Assembly: GCA_964644675.1 (NCBI GenBank)
Contig: CAZXWK010000007.1
Span: forward strand, 6,222-70,221
Reading direction: 5' to 3'
Origin: CAZXWK01 sp964644675
GTDB taxonomy: Bacteria > Actinomycetota > Coriobacteriia > Anaerosomatales > JAAXUF01
Length of the DNA: 64,000 nt
Below the pieces are notes generated by a model. It did no database searches and was not told where the DNA came from. It saw only the letters and a program-made list of their open reading frames with translations. Below, piece after piece: positions 24,847-32,449 of this stretch. The translations under genes and the position numbers were made by a program. Position 1 is the first letter of the stretch. The number at the start of each line of letters is the position of its first letter.

Positions 24847-25452
24847 GTGCGTCTCGGCATCATGGGTGGCACCTTCGACCCGATACACTTCGGGCACCTC
24901 GTGACCGCCGAGGAAGCACTCGTACAGTTCAACCTCGACCGCGTGCTGTTCATGCCCACGGGCCAGCCCGCGTTCAAGGCCGACGAGCGCGTCACTCCCG
25001 CCGAGCACCGCTACCTCATGACAGTCATCGCGACCGCCTCCAACCCCGACTTCGACGTGAGCCGGCTCGAGGTCGACCGGCCCGGGCTCACCTACACGGT
25101 CGACACGCTGCTCGCGCTGCGCGACGAGTACGGCCCCTCGGCGGAGCTGTTCTTCATCACCGGCGCCGACGCGATGTGGGAGATCGTCGCGTGGAAGGAC
25201 GCCGACACGATCGCCGAGGTCGCGACGTTCATCGCGGCCACGCGCCCCGGCTACGACCTCGACGCAGCGCGCCGCTCGCACGAGGAGGCGGCGACGCGGT
25301 TCCGCATCGAGTACATCGAGGTGCCGGCGCTCGCGATCTCCTCGACCGACCTGCGTCATCGCGTCAACGAGCGACGGCCCATCCGCTACCTGACCCCAGA
25401 GTCGGTCGTCGCCTACATCGAGAAGCACGGGCTCTACCGGGAAGCGGTGTAG
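24847..25452 (+). CDS. nadD: nicotinate-nucleotide adenylyltransferase
   Basis: A 201-residue nucleotidyltransferase converting NaMN and ATP to NaAD. The N-terminus VRLGIMGGTFDPIHFGH contains the phosphate-binding loop and HxxH motif, and ISSTDLRHRV is the C-terminal ISSTxxR motif. The GTG at 24847 has GAGGAG four bases upstream; the GTG at 24835, overlapping the proA stop, is an alternative. The nadD-yqeK-(LytR_C)-rsfS order is widely conserved in Gram-positives. Confidence 0.95.
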   Translation: MRLGIMGGTFDPIHFGHLVTAEEALVQFNLDRVLFMPTGQPAFKADERVTPAEHRYLMTVIATASNPDFDVSRLEVDRPGLTYTVDTLLALRDEYGPSAELFFITGADAMWEIVAWKDADTIAEVATFIAATRPGYDLDAARRSHEEAATRFRIEYIEVPALAISSTDLRHRVNERRPIRYLTPESVVAYIEKHGLYREAV

Positions 25453-25454
25453 CC

Positions 25455-26036
25455 GTGCCGCCCGTCAGCTACGACGACGCCGCGAGTGCGGTCCGCTCGC
25501 GCCTCGGCGCGAAGGCGGCCGGGCACTCCGAGCGCGTCGCCGAGACCTCGGCGGGGCTCGCGGTCGCGTACGGCGCCGACATCGACGACGCGCGGCTCGC
25601 GGGTTTGCTGCACGACTGGGACCGCGAGGTGCCGCGCGGCGAGCTGGTCGACACCGCGCGCGATGCCGGGCTCGCCGTGAGCGACTCCGACGTCGCCGTC
25701 CCCAAGCTGCTGCACTCACGCACCGGCGCGGCCGCGGTCCGGGCGCGATTCCCGGAGCTGCCGGACGCGGTCGTCTCGGCGGTTTCGAAGCACACGGTGG
25801 GCGCGGTCGAGATGAGCGACCTGGACCGGATCGTCTTCATCGCGGACATGATCGAGCCGGCACGGGACTACCCTGGCGTCGAGGAGCTGCGCGACGCGGT
25901 GGGCACCGTCTCGTTGGCGGAGCTGTTCGCGCTGGCGTACCAGCAGTCCGTGCGGCACCTGGTCGACGCGCGCAAACGCATCCACGAGGACACGGTCGCC
26001 GTGTGGAACGCTCACGTGGCGGGTGATTCGCGATGA
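25455..26036 (+). CDS. yqeK: YqeK-type HD hydrolase, symmetrical Ap4A hydrolase
   Basis: A 193-residue HD-superfamily protein. The metal ligands are in AGHSERV, LLHDWD, KLLHSRTG, KHTVG and IADMIEP, the YqeK pattern. Characterised homologues split diadenosine tetraphosphate to two ADP using an Fe centre, controlling the alarmone level. The GTG at 25455 follows the nadD stop by two bases. The next gene starts inside its last codons. Confidence 0.92.
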   Translation: MPPVSYDDAASAVRSRLGAKAAGHSERVAETSAGLAVAYGADIDDARLAGLLHDWDREVPRGELVDTARDAGLAVSDSDVAVPKLLHSRTGAAAVRARFPELPDAVVSAVSKHTVGAVEMSDLDRIVFIADMIEPARDYPGVEELRDAVGTVSLAELFALAYQQSVRHLVDARKRIHEDTVAVWNAHVAGDSR

Positions 26037-27256
26037 GTGACGAGACGCCGCTCGACAACGGCACCGGAGCGACGGCGGGGGAGAACGGTAGCGCCAACGG
26101 TGCGGCCGGCGCGAACGGCGCGCCCGACACGACGCCGGAAGGCATCCCGCGACGCGCCAAGTCGCGCAACGCACCGCCGCCGCCCAAGGGGTATCGCCAG
26201 ACGCGGCGGGGTTCGAAGTCGGCGAAGTCCACCAAGCGCGCCGAGCGCGCCGAGAAGGTCTCGGTGGGCTTCTCCCGCACGGGGAAGCTGCTGCGCGACA
26301 TCGGCTACTACCTCGCGCTCGCTTTGGGCAGCCTGCTCGTCGGCATCATCATCGCCGCGCTGCTTGCCTACGGCATCAACGCGTTCGCGCGCTGGAACGC
26401 GATCCGCATCGCCGAGAAGAACGGTTCCCGCTCCGAGCTCGAGAAGCGGTCTAAGGAGAACGTCCTGATCATCGGCGAGAAGGACGGCCAGGCCACGGGG
26501 TTCATGGCCATCCGCGTCGATCGGAAGGGCAATCAGGTATTCGGCATCGCGATTCCCGATGGCGCGTTCATCGAGGTACCCGGGCAGGGGTTCGAGCGTG
26601 TCGGCGAGAGCTTCGCCGCAGGACCTGAGATCTCGCTGGCCGCGATCGCGAACTACCTCACGGTGCCCTTCAAGACGTTCATGGTCGTTCCCGCGCAGAC
26701 GTACGCCGACGCCATGAAGGCGCAGTCCCTGAACGGCATCACCAAGGCCGTGACCAAGTCGAACATGTCCGAGGACGACCTTGCGGCACTCTCGAGGGAC
26801 CTGGCCGCGATACCGCAGAAGAATACGGCGATCGTGCCGCTGCCGGTGAAGCCGATCAAGCTGGGCAGCCAGACGTACTTCGAACCGCAGCGCGAAGAGG
26901 TCGCCGACCTGCTGAAGCAGTGGTGGGGCGTGGACGCGAGCCAGACGGCGAACGTGACGCGTGTCATCCTGTACAACGGTGCCGGCACCCCGGGCATCGC
27001 GGGTGAGGCCGCGCAGCAGCTCATCCGCTCCGGGTTCCGGGTCGTCGACACCAAGAACGCCGACAGCTTCGACTACGCGACCACCAAGATCGTGGTCCAG
27101 AGCGGCGACAAGTCGCAGGGCGACGAGATCGCGAAGGTCCTGGGTGTGGGCACCGTCGAGATGAAGCCGTCCGACCAGGACGTGGCCGAGGTCATCGTGA
27201 TCGTGGGCAAGGACTACAAGCCGCCGGCGCCGGCCGGCCAGAAGGGAACGAAGTGA
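26033..27256 (+). CDS. membrane protein with degenerate LCP-like region and LytR_C domain
   Basis: A 407-residue protein. Residues 1-85 are a cytoplasmic, low-complexity, Gly/Ala/Arg/Lys-rich region; one membrane segment lies at about 92-115. Residues about 142-245 align in pattern with a LytR-CpsA-Psr (LCP) domain: NVLIIG, then the strand ending IAIPDGAFIEVPGQG, then PEISLAAIANYLTVPFKTFMVV. The conserved Arg/Asp residues are missing: the usual PRDT is PDGA at 175-178, and the RSDT-type arginine is absent. Residues about 308-398 form a LytR_C domain (TRVILYNGAGTPGIAGEAA). Active LCP enzymes attach glycopolymers to peptidoglycan; this one looks non-catalytic. It lies between yqeK and rsfS, where an LCP or LytR_C gene is often found. 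Confidence 0.82.
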   Translation: MSDETPLDNGTGATAGENGSANGAAGANGAPDTTPEGIPRRAKSRNAPPPPKGYRQTRRGSKSAKSTKRAERAEKVSVGFSRTGKLLRDIGYYLALALGSLLVGIIIAALLAYGINAFARWNAIRIAEKNGSRSELEKRSKENVLIIGEKDGQATGFMAIRVDRKGNQVFGIAIPDGAFIEVPGQGFERVGESFAAGPEISLAAIANYLTVPFKTFMVVPAQTYADAMKAQSLNGITKAVTKSNMSEDDLAALSRDLAAIPQKNTAIVPLPVKPIKLGSQTYFEPQREEVADLLKQWWGVDASQTANVTRVILYNGAGTPGIAGEAAQQLIRSGFRVVDTKNADSFDYATTKIVVQSGDKSQGDEIAKVLGVGTVEMKPSDQDVAEVIVIVGKDYKPPAPAGQKGTK

Positions 27257-27735
27257 GCTCGAAGGTAAAGGAACTGAACTCGAAAGACTGGGCGCTGATC
27301 GCCGCGGAGGCCGCGAGCGACAAGAAGGCGACCGACATCGTGGTGATCAACGTCGGCAACCTGCTCGTGGTCACCGACTACTTCGTCATCGTGAGCGGCA
27401 ACACCAACATCCAGGTCCGCGCGATCGCGGACGAGGTCGAGGAGCAGCTTCGCGAACGCGGCGGAATCAAGCCGATCGGCCGAGAGGGCGAGGACGAGGC
27501 CAAGTGGCTGCTGCTCGACTACGGCGACCTGGTGATTCACGTCTTCCAGCCCGAGGAGCGCGACTTCTACCGCCTCGAGCGTCTCTGGGGCGACGCGCCG
27601 CGATTGGCGCTGCCCGCGAGCGTCGAGGGGCGCGCGCCGCTCGCGCCGCCGCGACCGGAGGCGGTCGGCGGCGAGGACGCGGAGGCCGCAGACGGTGCTG
27701 CGACCGAGCCCGGTGACGCCGAGGCGGCCGAGTAG
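27253..27735 (+). CDS. rsfS: ribosome silencing factor RsfS with acidic tail
   Basis: A 160-residue protein; residues about 5-115 are the Iojap/RsfS domain (DIVVINVGNLLVVTDYFVI, ERDFYRLERLWGDAP), which binds L14 and blocks subunit joining during starvation. The last 40 residues are a Pro/Ala/Glu/Asp-rich tail absent from typical homologues. The GTG overlaps the stop of the preceding gene. Confidence 0.95.
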   Translation: MSSKVKELNSKDWALIAAEAASDKKATDIVVINVGNLLVVTDYFVIVSGNTNIQVRAIADEVEEQLRERGGIKPIGREGEDEAKWLLLDYGDLVIHVFQPEERDFYRLERLWGDAPRLALPASVEGRAPLAPPRPEAVGGEDAEAADGAATEPGDAEAAE

Positions 27736-27738
27736 CCG

Positions 27739-28740
27739 GTGCGCAAGGAGCTCTTCGCCCGCTACGGCGTCCAGGCCGCGCTCTTGGGCGTCGCCATCAT
27801 CTGGGGATGGGCGTTCGTCGCCGTCGCCGACGCGATCCAGCGCTACCCGATGTACGCGTTCCTGGGGTGGCGTTTCGCGCTCGCAGCTGTCGCGTTCGTC
27901 GTCTTCTACCCGCGCGTCTTGGCGCGATTGAACTGGCGTACCGTGCGCTTCGGCCTGCTCGCCGGAGTGCTTCTCTCGGCAGGCTACATCTTCCAGACGT
28001 GGGGCCTCGACGGTGCGACCAGGACCACGCCGGCGCGCGCGGCCTTCATAACCGGCCTCTACGTGGTGATCACGCCGCTGCTGCAGGCGGTCTTCCTGCG
28101 CAAGCGCCCCAAGGCCGCGACCGTGATCGGCGCGGTCATAGCACTCGGGGGCCTGTGGCTCATGTCCGGGATCGGCGCCGAGACGGGCGGCTGGGTCTTC
28201 GGCGACACGCTGGTGGTCATCTGCGCGTTCGCATACTCGTTCCACATCCTGGTGCTTGGCTCGACCGACGAGGGTCACGACGTGGCGGTTCTCACGCTGG
28301 TGCAACTCGCGACTGTCGCCGTGACTTGCGGGATCATCTCGGCGGTCAAGGAGCGTGTGGGACCGCCGACCGATCCCTCGGTCATCTTCGCGATCGTGCT
28401 GACCGGCGTGCTGGCCTCGGCGTTCGCGTTTGTCGTGCAGACGTGGGCGCAGCGCGAGCTGCCACCGTCGCGGGTGGCGCTCATCCTCGTCTCCGAGACG
28501 GCGTGGGGCGGGGTGTTCGGCTGGAGCGCGGCAGGTGTGTGGCCGCCGCGCGAGGTGCTCGGGGCCGTCACCATGTTCGCGGGTCTGGTCATCTCGGAGG
28601 CGGTCGCCGCGCTGGCGCCGCCGAGCGAGCACGTCGTGCTCGAACCGGCGGTAGAGGGCATGCCGGCGCCGGTGATCGAACGCTCCGTCAACAGCTCGGA
28701 CCGCCCCGCCGACCAGGCCGCCGACGAGGCCGCAGAGTAG
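27739..28740 (+). CDS. EamA/DMT family transporter
   Basis: A 333-residue permease with about ten membrane segments arranged as two EamA repeats (about 12-143 and 155-295). The first has GWRFALAAVAF and AAFITGLYVVITPLLQA, the second LLASAFAFVVQTWAQ-like features and the helix SETAWGGVFGW. Substrate is unknown; the family exports amino acids, nucleosides or other metabolites. The last 35 residues are an acidic cytoplasmic tail. It is the final gene of the obgE operon. Confidence 0.9.
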   Translation: MRKELFARYGVQAALLGVAIIWGWAFVAVADAIQRYPMYAFLGWRFALAAVAFVVFYPRVLARLNWRTVRFGLLAGVLLSAGYIFQTWGLDGATRTTPARAAFITGLYVVITPLLQAVFLRKRPKAATVIGAVIALGGLWLMSGIGAETGGWVFGDTLVVICAFAYSFHILVLGSTDEGHDVAVLTLVQLATVAVTCGIISAVKERVGPPTDPSVIFAIVLTGVLASAFAFVVQTWAQRELPPSRVALILVSETAWGGVFGWSAAGVWPPREVLGAVTMFAGLVISEAVAALAPPSEHVVLEPAVEGMPAPVIERSVNSSDRPADQAADEAAE

Positions 28741-28742
28741 GG

Positions 28743-28770
28743 TTGACCCGCCCCGAGCCGCTGGTATACT
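28743..28770 (+). promoter_or_regulatory. promoter of tRNA-Ala
   Basis: TTGACC (28743-28748) and TATACT (28765-28770) are separated by 16 bases and lie 34 bases before the tRNA. This is the closest match to the sigma-70 consensus in the window. Confidence 0.8.
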
Positions 28771-28804
28771 AGCGCCTGCGCCTGAACGGGGCGCACCCAG
28801 ATGT

Positions 28805-28880
28805 GGGGCCATAGCTCAGCTGGGAGAGCGCTTGGCTGGCAGCCAAGAGGTCAGGGGTTCGATCCCCCTTGGCTCCACCA
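28805..28880 (+). tRNA. tRNA-Ala (anticodon GGC)
   Basis: A 76-base cloverleaf. The acceptor stem GGGGCCA pairs with TGGCTCC (one G-T pair), the D-arm is GCTCAGCTGGGAGAGC, the anticodon stem CTTGG/CCAAG holds the loop CTGGCAG with anticodon GGC reading GCC/GCU codons, and the T-arm is AGGGGTTCGATCCCCCT. The CCA end is encoded at 28878-28880. Confidence 0.97.
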
Positions 28881-28893
28881 AAGATCACTCGAT

Positions 28894-28915
28894 GCCCGCC
28901 GGAGACCCGGCGGGC
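28894..28915 (+). terminator. terminator after tRNA-Ala
   Basis: GCCCGCCGG and CCGGCGGGC form a perfect nine-base stem over AGAC, followed by GTCTTCGTTCT, a U-rich tract by the standard of this genome. Confidence 0.8.
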
Positions 28916-28953
28916 GTCTTCGTTCTCGGAGTGCGGCGCGGCGGCGCGTTCGG

Positions 28954-28959
28954 TAGAAT
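28954..28959 (+). promoter_or_regulatory. -10 element upstream of leuS
   Basis: TAGAAT lies 84 bases upstream of the leuS start and downstream of the tRNA terminator. No convincing -35 precedes it. Confidence 0.4.
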
Positions 28960-29043
28960 CCGTCTCACGCGCGTGGCGGTGCCGGCCGGCCCCGCGGTGC
29001 GCCCCATCGATTCCGACCGACGTGCAGCCCAGGGAGGCCTCGC

Positions 29044-31581
29044 GTGAGCGAGCAGTCGTACAACCCGCATGACATCGAGACCAAGTGGCAGTCCCAGTGG
29101 CAGAGCGAGGCGCTCTACCACGCGCGCGAGGACGCCTCCAAGCCTAAGAAGTACGTGCTCGAGATGTTCCCGTACCCCTCGGGCGACATCCATATGGGCC
29201 ACGTCCGCAACTACACCATCGGCGACGTGATCGCGCGTCAGGCGAGCATGGCCGGCTTCGAGGTGCTTCACCCCATCGGGTGGGACGCGTTCGGCCTGCC
29301 CGCCGAGAACGCCGCCATCAAGAGCGACACCCACCCTGCGAAGTGGACGTACGCCAACATCGAGACCCAGGCGGCGTCGTTCAAGCGCATGGGCTTCTCC
29401 TACGACTGGGACCGCACCGTCAAGAGCTGCGACGTGGACTACTACCGCTGGGGCCAGTGGATCTTCCTCAAGTTCTGGGAGCGCGGGCTCGTCGAGCGCA
29501 AGAGCTCGCCGGTGAACTGGTGCCCGAGCTGCGCGACGGTGCTCGCCAACGAGCAGGTCGTGGGCGACGGCGTGTGCTGGCGCTGCAAGAGCGTGGTCGA
29601 GAAGCGCGAGCTCGAACAGTGGTACTTCAAGATCACCGACTATGCGCAGCAGCTCCTTGACGACCTGGACGACCTGCCCGGCTGGCCCGAGCGCGTCAAG
29701 ACGATGCAGGCCAACTGGATCGGTCGCAGCGAGGGCGCCGAGGTCGAGTTCACGCTGTGCGATGAGGCCGGCGAGCCGACCGAGCAGCGGGTGACCGTGT
29801 TCACCACGCGCCCGGACACCCTGTTCGGCTGCACCTTCTTCCTGCTCGCGCCCGAGCACCCGCTGGTGCGCGAGTTCGTCGCAGGAACGCCGTTCGAGGC
29901 CGACGTCATGACCGTCGTCGAGAAGGCCGCACGCGAGACCGCCGTCGAACGACAGCTGGGCGAGCGCGAGAAGAACGGCGCGTTCACCGGCCGCTACGTC
30001 ATCAACCCGGTCAACGGCGAGAAGGTGCCGGTCTGGGTGAGCGACTACGTGCTCATGGAGTACGGCACCGGTGCGGTCATGGCCGTGCCCAGCGGCGACC
30101 AGCGCGACTTCGAGTTCGCGCGCAAGTACGGCCTGCCGATTCCCCCGGTCGTGGTCGCCGACGACGACCCGCTGCTGGCCGAGCTGGCCGGCGTGGCCGA
30201 GCGCGTGCGCGCCGAGGTCCCGTGGGAGGTCGCGTTCGCCGGCGACGGCGTCATGGTGCAGTCGGGCGAGTTCACGGGCCTGCGCGGCGGCAAGGCGAGC
30301 GAGGGTATGCACGCGGTCACGGCCTGGCTCGCCGAGCGGGGCCTGGGCCGCGAGTCGATCAACTTCCGCCTGCGTGACTGGCTCATCAGCCGCCAGCGCT
30401 ACTGGGGCAACCCCATCCCCGCGATCCACTGCCCTTCATGCGGCCTGGTGCCGGTTCCGATCGAGGACCTCCCGGTGGTCCTGCCGATGGACATCGACAT
30501 CACCAAGGGCGAGACGCTCGCCGACCACCCCGAGTTCTACGAGACCACGTGCCCGAAGTGCGGCGGCGCCGCCAAGCGCGAGACCGACACGATGGACACG
30601 TTCACCTGCAGCAGCTGGTATTACCTGCGCTACACCGACGCGAAGAACGACACGGCCCCGTTCTCGGCGGACAACGCGAACTACTGGATGCCGGTCGACC
30701 AGTACATCGGCGGCATCGAGCACGCGATCCTGCACCTGCTCTACTCGCGCTTCTTCACCAAGGTGCTGCGCGACATGGGCATGGTCGAAGCCAAGGAGCC
30801 GTTCACCAACCTGCTCACGCAGGGCATGGTCAAGCTCGACGGCGCGACCATGAGCAAGAGCAAGGGCAACGTCGTCGCGCCCGAGGACATGATCGCGAAG
30901 TACGGCGCCGACGCGCTGCGTGCCTACATCCTGTTCATGGCGCCGCCCGACAAGGACCTCGAGTGGAGCTTCGAGGGCCTCGACGGCATGTTCCGCTTCC
31001 TTTCGCGCGTGTGGCGCTTCGTCGCCGACACGACCGAGGAGGTTGCGAGCGGCTGCGGCGTGGCCGCGGCAGGCGATCCCGCGAGCAAGAAGCTCCACCG
31101 CGAGCTGCACCGCGTGACCGCCAAGGTCACCGACGACGTCGCACGCTTCCAGTTCAACACGGCGATCTCGGCGGTCATGGAACTCACCAACGCCGCCTAC
31201 GACTACCGCCGCGAGGTCCCTGCGGGCCAGCGTGACCTCGCCTTGGTCAAGGAGGTCGCCGAGCGACTGACGCTGCTGCTCGCGCCGTTCGTGCCGCACA
31301 TGAGCGAGGAGCTGTGGCGCGTGGTGCTCGGCGAGACCGAGTCGGTGCACCTCCAGGCGTGGCCGATCTACGACCCCTCGGCGATCGAGGCCGACGAGAT
31401 CGAGCTGGCGGTCCAGGTCAACGGCAAGGTCCGCGGCAAGGTCACCGTAGCCGCCGACCTGTCCGAGGAGGACATCATCGCGGTCGCGCTCACGACGGTC
31501 GAGAGCTACGTCGAGGGCAAGGACGTCAAGAAGGTCGTCGTGGTCGCCGGCAAGCTCGTGAGCGTGGTCGTCGCGGGTTAA
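29044..31581 (+). CDS. leuS: leucyl-tRNA synthetase
   Basis: An 845-residue class I synthetase charging tRNA-Leu. The HIGH motif appears as HMGH (50-53) in YPSGDIHMGH, and the KMSKS motif as TMSKS (602-606). The editing (CP1) domain with TTRPDTLFG and the HAILHLLYSRF segment are present, with an anticodon-binding domain and a C-terminal domain ending in the VNGKVRGKV region. Length is normal for bacteria. It starts with GTG at 29044. The upstream leader of about 85 bases shows no T-box features. Confidence 0.97.
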   Translation: MSEQSYNPHDIETKWQSQWQSEALYHAREDASKPKKYVLEMFPYPSGDIHMGHVRNYTIGDVIARQASMAGFEVLHPIGWDAFGLPAENAAIKSDTHPAKWTYANIETQAASFKRMGFSYDWDRTVKSCDVDYYRWGQWIFLKFWERGLVERKSSPVNWCPSCATVLANEQVVGDGVCWRCKSVVEKRELEQWYFKITDYAQQLLDDLDDLPGWPERVKTMQANWIGRSEGAEVEFTLCDEAGEPTEQRVTVFTTRPDTLFGCTFFLLAPEHPLVREFVAGTPFEADVMTVVEKAARETAVERQLGEREKNGAFTGRYVINPVNGEKVPVWVSDYVLMEYGTGAVMAVPSGDQRDFEFARKYGLPIPPVVVADDDPLLAELAGVAERVRAEVPWEVAFAGDGVMVQSGEFTGLRGGKASEGMHAVTAWLAERGLGRESINFRLRDWLISRQRYWGNPIPAIHCPSCGLVPVPIEDLPVVLPMDIDITKGETLADHPEFYETTCPKCGGAAKRETDTMDTFTCSSWYYLRYTDAKNDTAPFSADNANYWMPVDQYIGGIEHAILHLLYSRFFTKVLRDMGMVEAKEPFTNLLTQGMVKLDGATMSKSKGNVVAPEDMIAKYGADALRAYILFMAPPDKDLEWSFEGLDGMFRFLSRVWRFVADTTEEVASGCGVAAAGDPASKKLHRELHRVTAKVTDDVARFQFNTAISAVMELTNAAYDYRREVPAGQRDLALVKEVAERLTLLLAPFVPHMSEELWRVVLGETESVHLQAWPIYDPSAIEADEIELAVQVNGKVRGKVTVAADLSEEDIIAVALTTVESYVEGKDVKKVVVVAGKLVSVVVAG

Positions 31582-31626
31582 GGTCCCGGTCGGCTGCCGA
31601 GAAGGCCGCCGGCGCAGGATGTGTTC

Positions 31627-31652
31627 GCGGGCCGTGTGAAGGCGCGGCCCGC
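31627..31652 (+). terminator. possible terminator after leuS
   Basis: GCGGGCCG (31627-31634) and CGGCCCGC (31645-31652) form a perfect eight-base stem over a ten-base loop, 45 bases after the leuS stop. No U-run follows. Confidence 0.45.
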
Positions 31653-31672
31653 GCGGTCTGAAGTCACGATGG

Positions 31673-31703
31673 CGCCCCCTTCGCCAGAGTCGCGGAGGGG
31701 GCG
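31673..31703 (+). promoter_or_regulatory. hairpin covering the comEA ribosome-binding site
   Basis: CGCCCCCT (31673-31680) pairs with AGGGGGCG (31696-31703). The right arm contains the GGAGGGGG purine stretch that would be the ribosome-binding site for the ATG at 31709, so folding would mask initiation. Confidence 0.45.
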
Positions 31704-31708
31704 TCGTC

Positions 31709-32449
31709 ATGTCCGAGGAGCTGGCGGCACGCTTGCGGGTGCTCGCGAACCGCGCGGGTCTGGGCGGGGTGCCACCGGCCGTAGTAGGTGCCGCGCTCGT
31801 GGTGTTCGGGATGGCGGTCGTGTTCGCCGCCTGGCGCTGGTGGCCGGGACGAGCGGGCGGCGAGACGCTGTCGAGCACCTCGGCCGGCGAGCCTGGCCGG
31901 GTGGAGGTCGCGTCTGGGGTCTCGGTCGACGCGACCACCGGAGGCGGTGCGGCGGCGGGCGCGGCCGGCCGGCCGTCGAGTGGCGGGGCGACGGGCACGG
32001 TGTTCGTGCACGTGGTCGGCGCCGTGGGCCAGCCGGGCCTCTACGAGCTGCCGAGAGGCTCGCGCGTCGCCGACGCCGTCGGCGCCGCGGGCGGGCTGAC
32101 GGGAGCCGCCGGGCAGGCGGGCATCAACCTCGCGCGTCTGGTCGAGGACGGCGAGCAGGTGGTGGTCCCCACCGCCGACGAAGTCGCGAAAGGCGCGCCG
32201 CCGGCGTCTGTCGGCGGGGCTACGGGCCCGAGCGCCGGCGCCGCGGCGAGCGCCGCGATCGTCGACATCAACACGGCCGATGCGGCCGCGCTCGACACGC
32301 TGCCGGGAGTCGGTCCCTCGACCGCGGCCAAGATCGTGGCCGACCGAGAGGCCAACGGCCCGTTCGCGTCACCGGACGACCTGGGACGCGTGCCCGGCAT
32401 CGGCCCCAAGAAGCTCGAGCAGCTCAAGCCGATGATCCGTGTGCGCTGA
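31709..32449 (+). CDS. comEA: ComEA-type DNA-binding protein
   Basis: A 246-residue protein for DNA uptake. A membrane segment lies at about 29-46 (VVGAALVVFGMAVVFAAW), a Ser/Thr/Gly/Ala-rich linker follows, then an SLBB domain at about 96-150 (VHVVGAVGQPGLYELPRGS) and a C-terminal helix-hairpin-helix pair from about 184 (DINTADAAALDTLPGVGPS), which binds double-stranded DNA outside the membrane. It is directly coupled to comEC, whose GTG lies inside its last codons. Confidence 0.94.
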   Translation: MSEELAARLRVLANRAGLGGVPPAVVGAALVVFGMAVVFAAWRWWPGRAGGETLSSTSAGEPGRVEVASGVSVDATTGGGAAAGAAGRPSSGGATGTVFVHVVGAVGQPGLYELPRGSRVADAVGAAGGLTGAAGQAGINLARLVEDGEQVVVPTADEVAKGAPPASVGGATGPSAGAAASAAIVDINTADAAALDTLPGVGPSTAAKIVADREANGPFASPDDLGRVPGIGPKKLEQLKPMIRVR

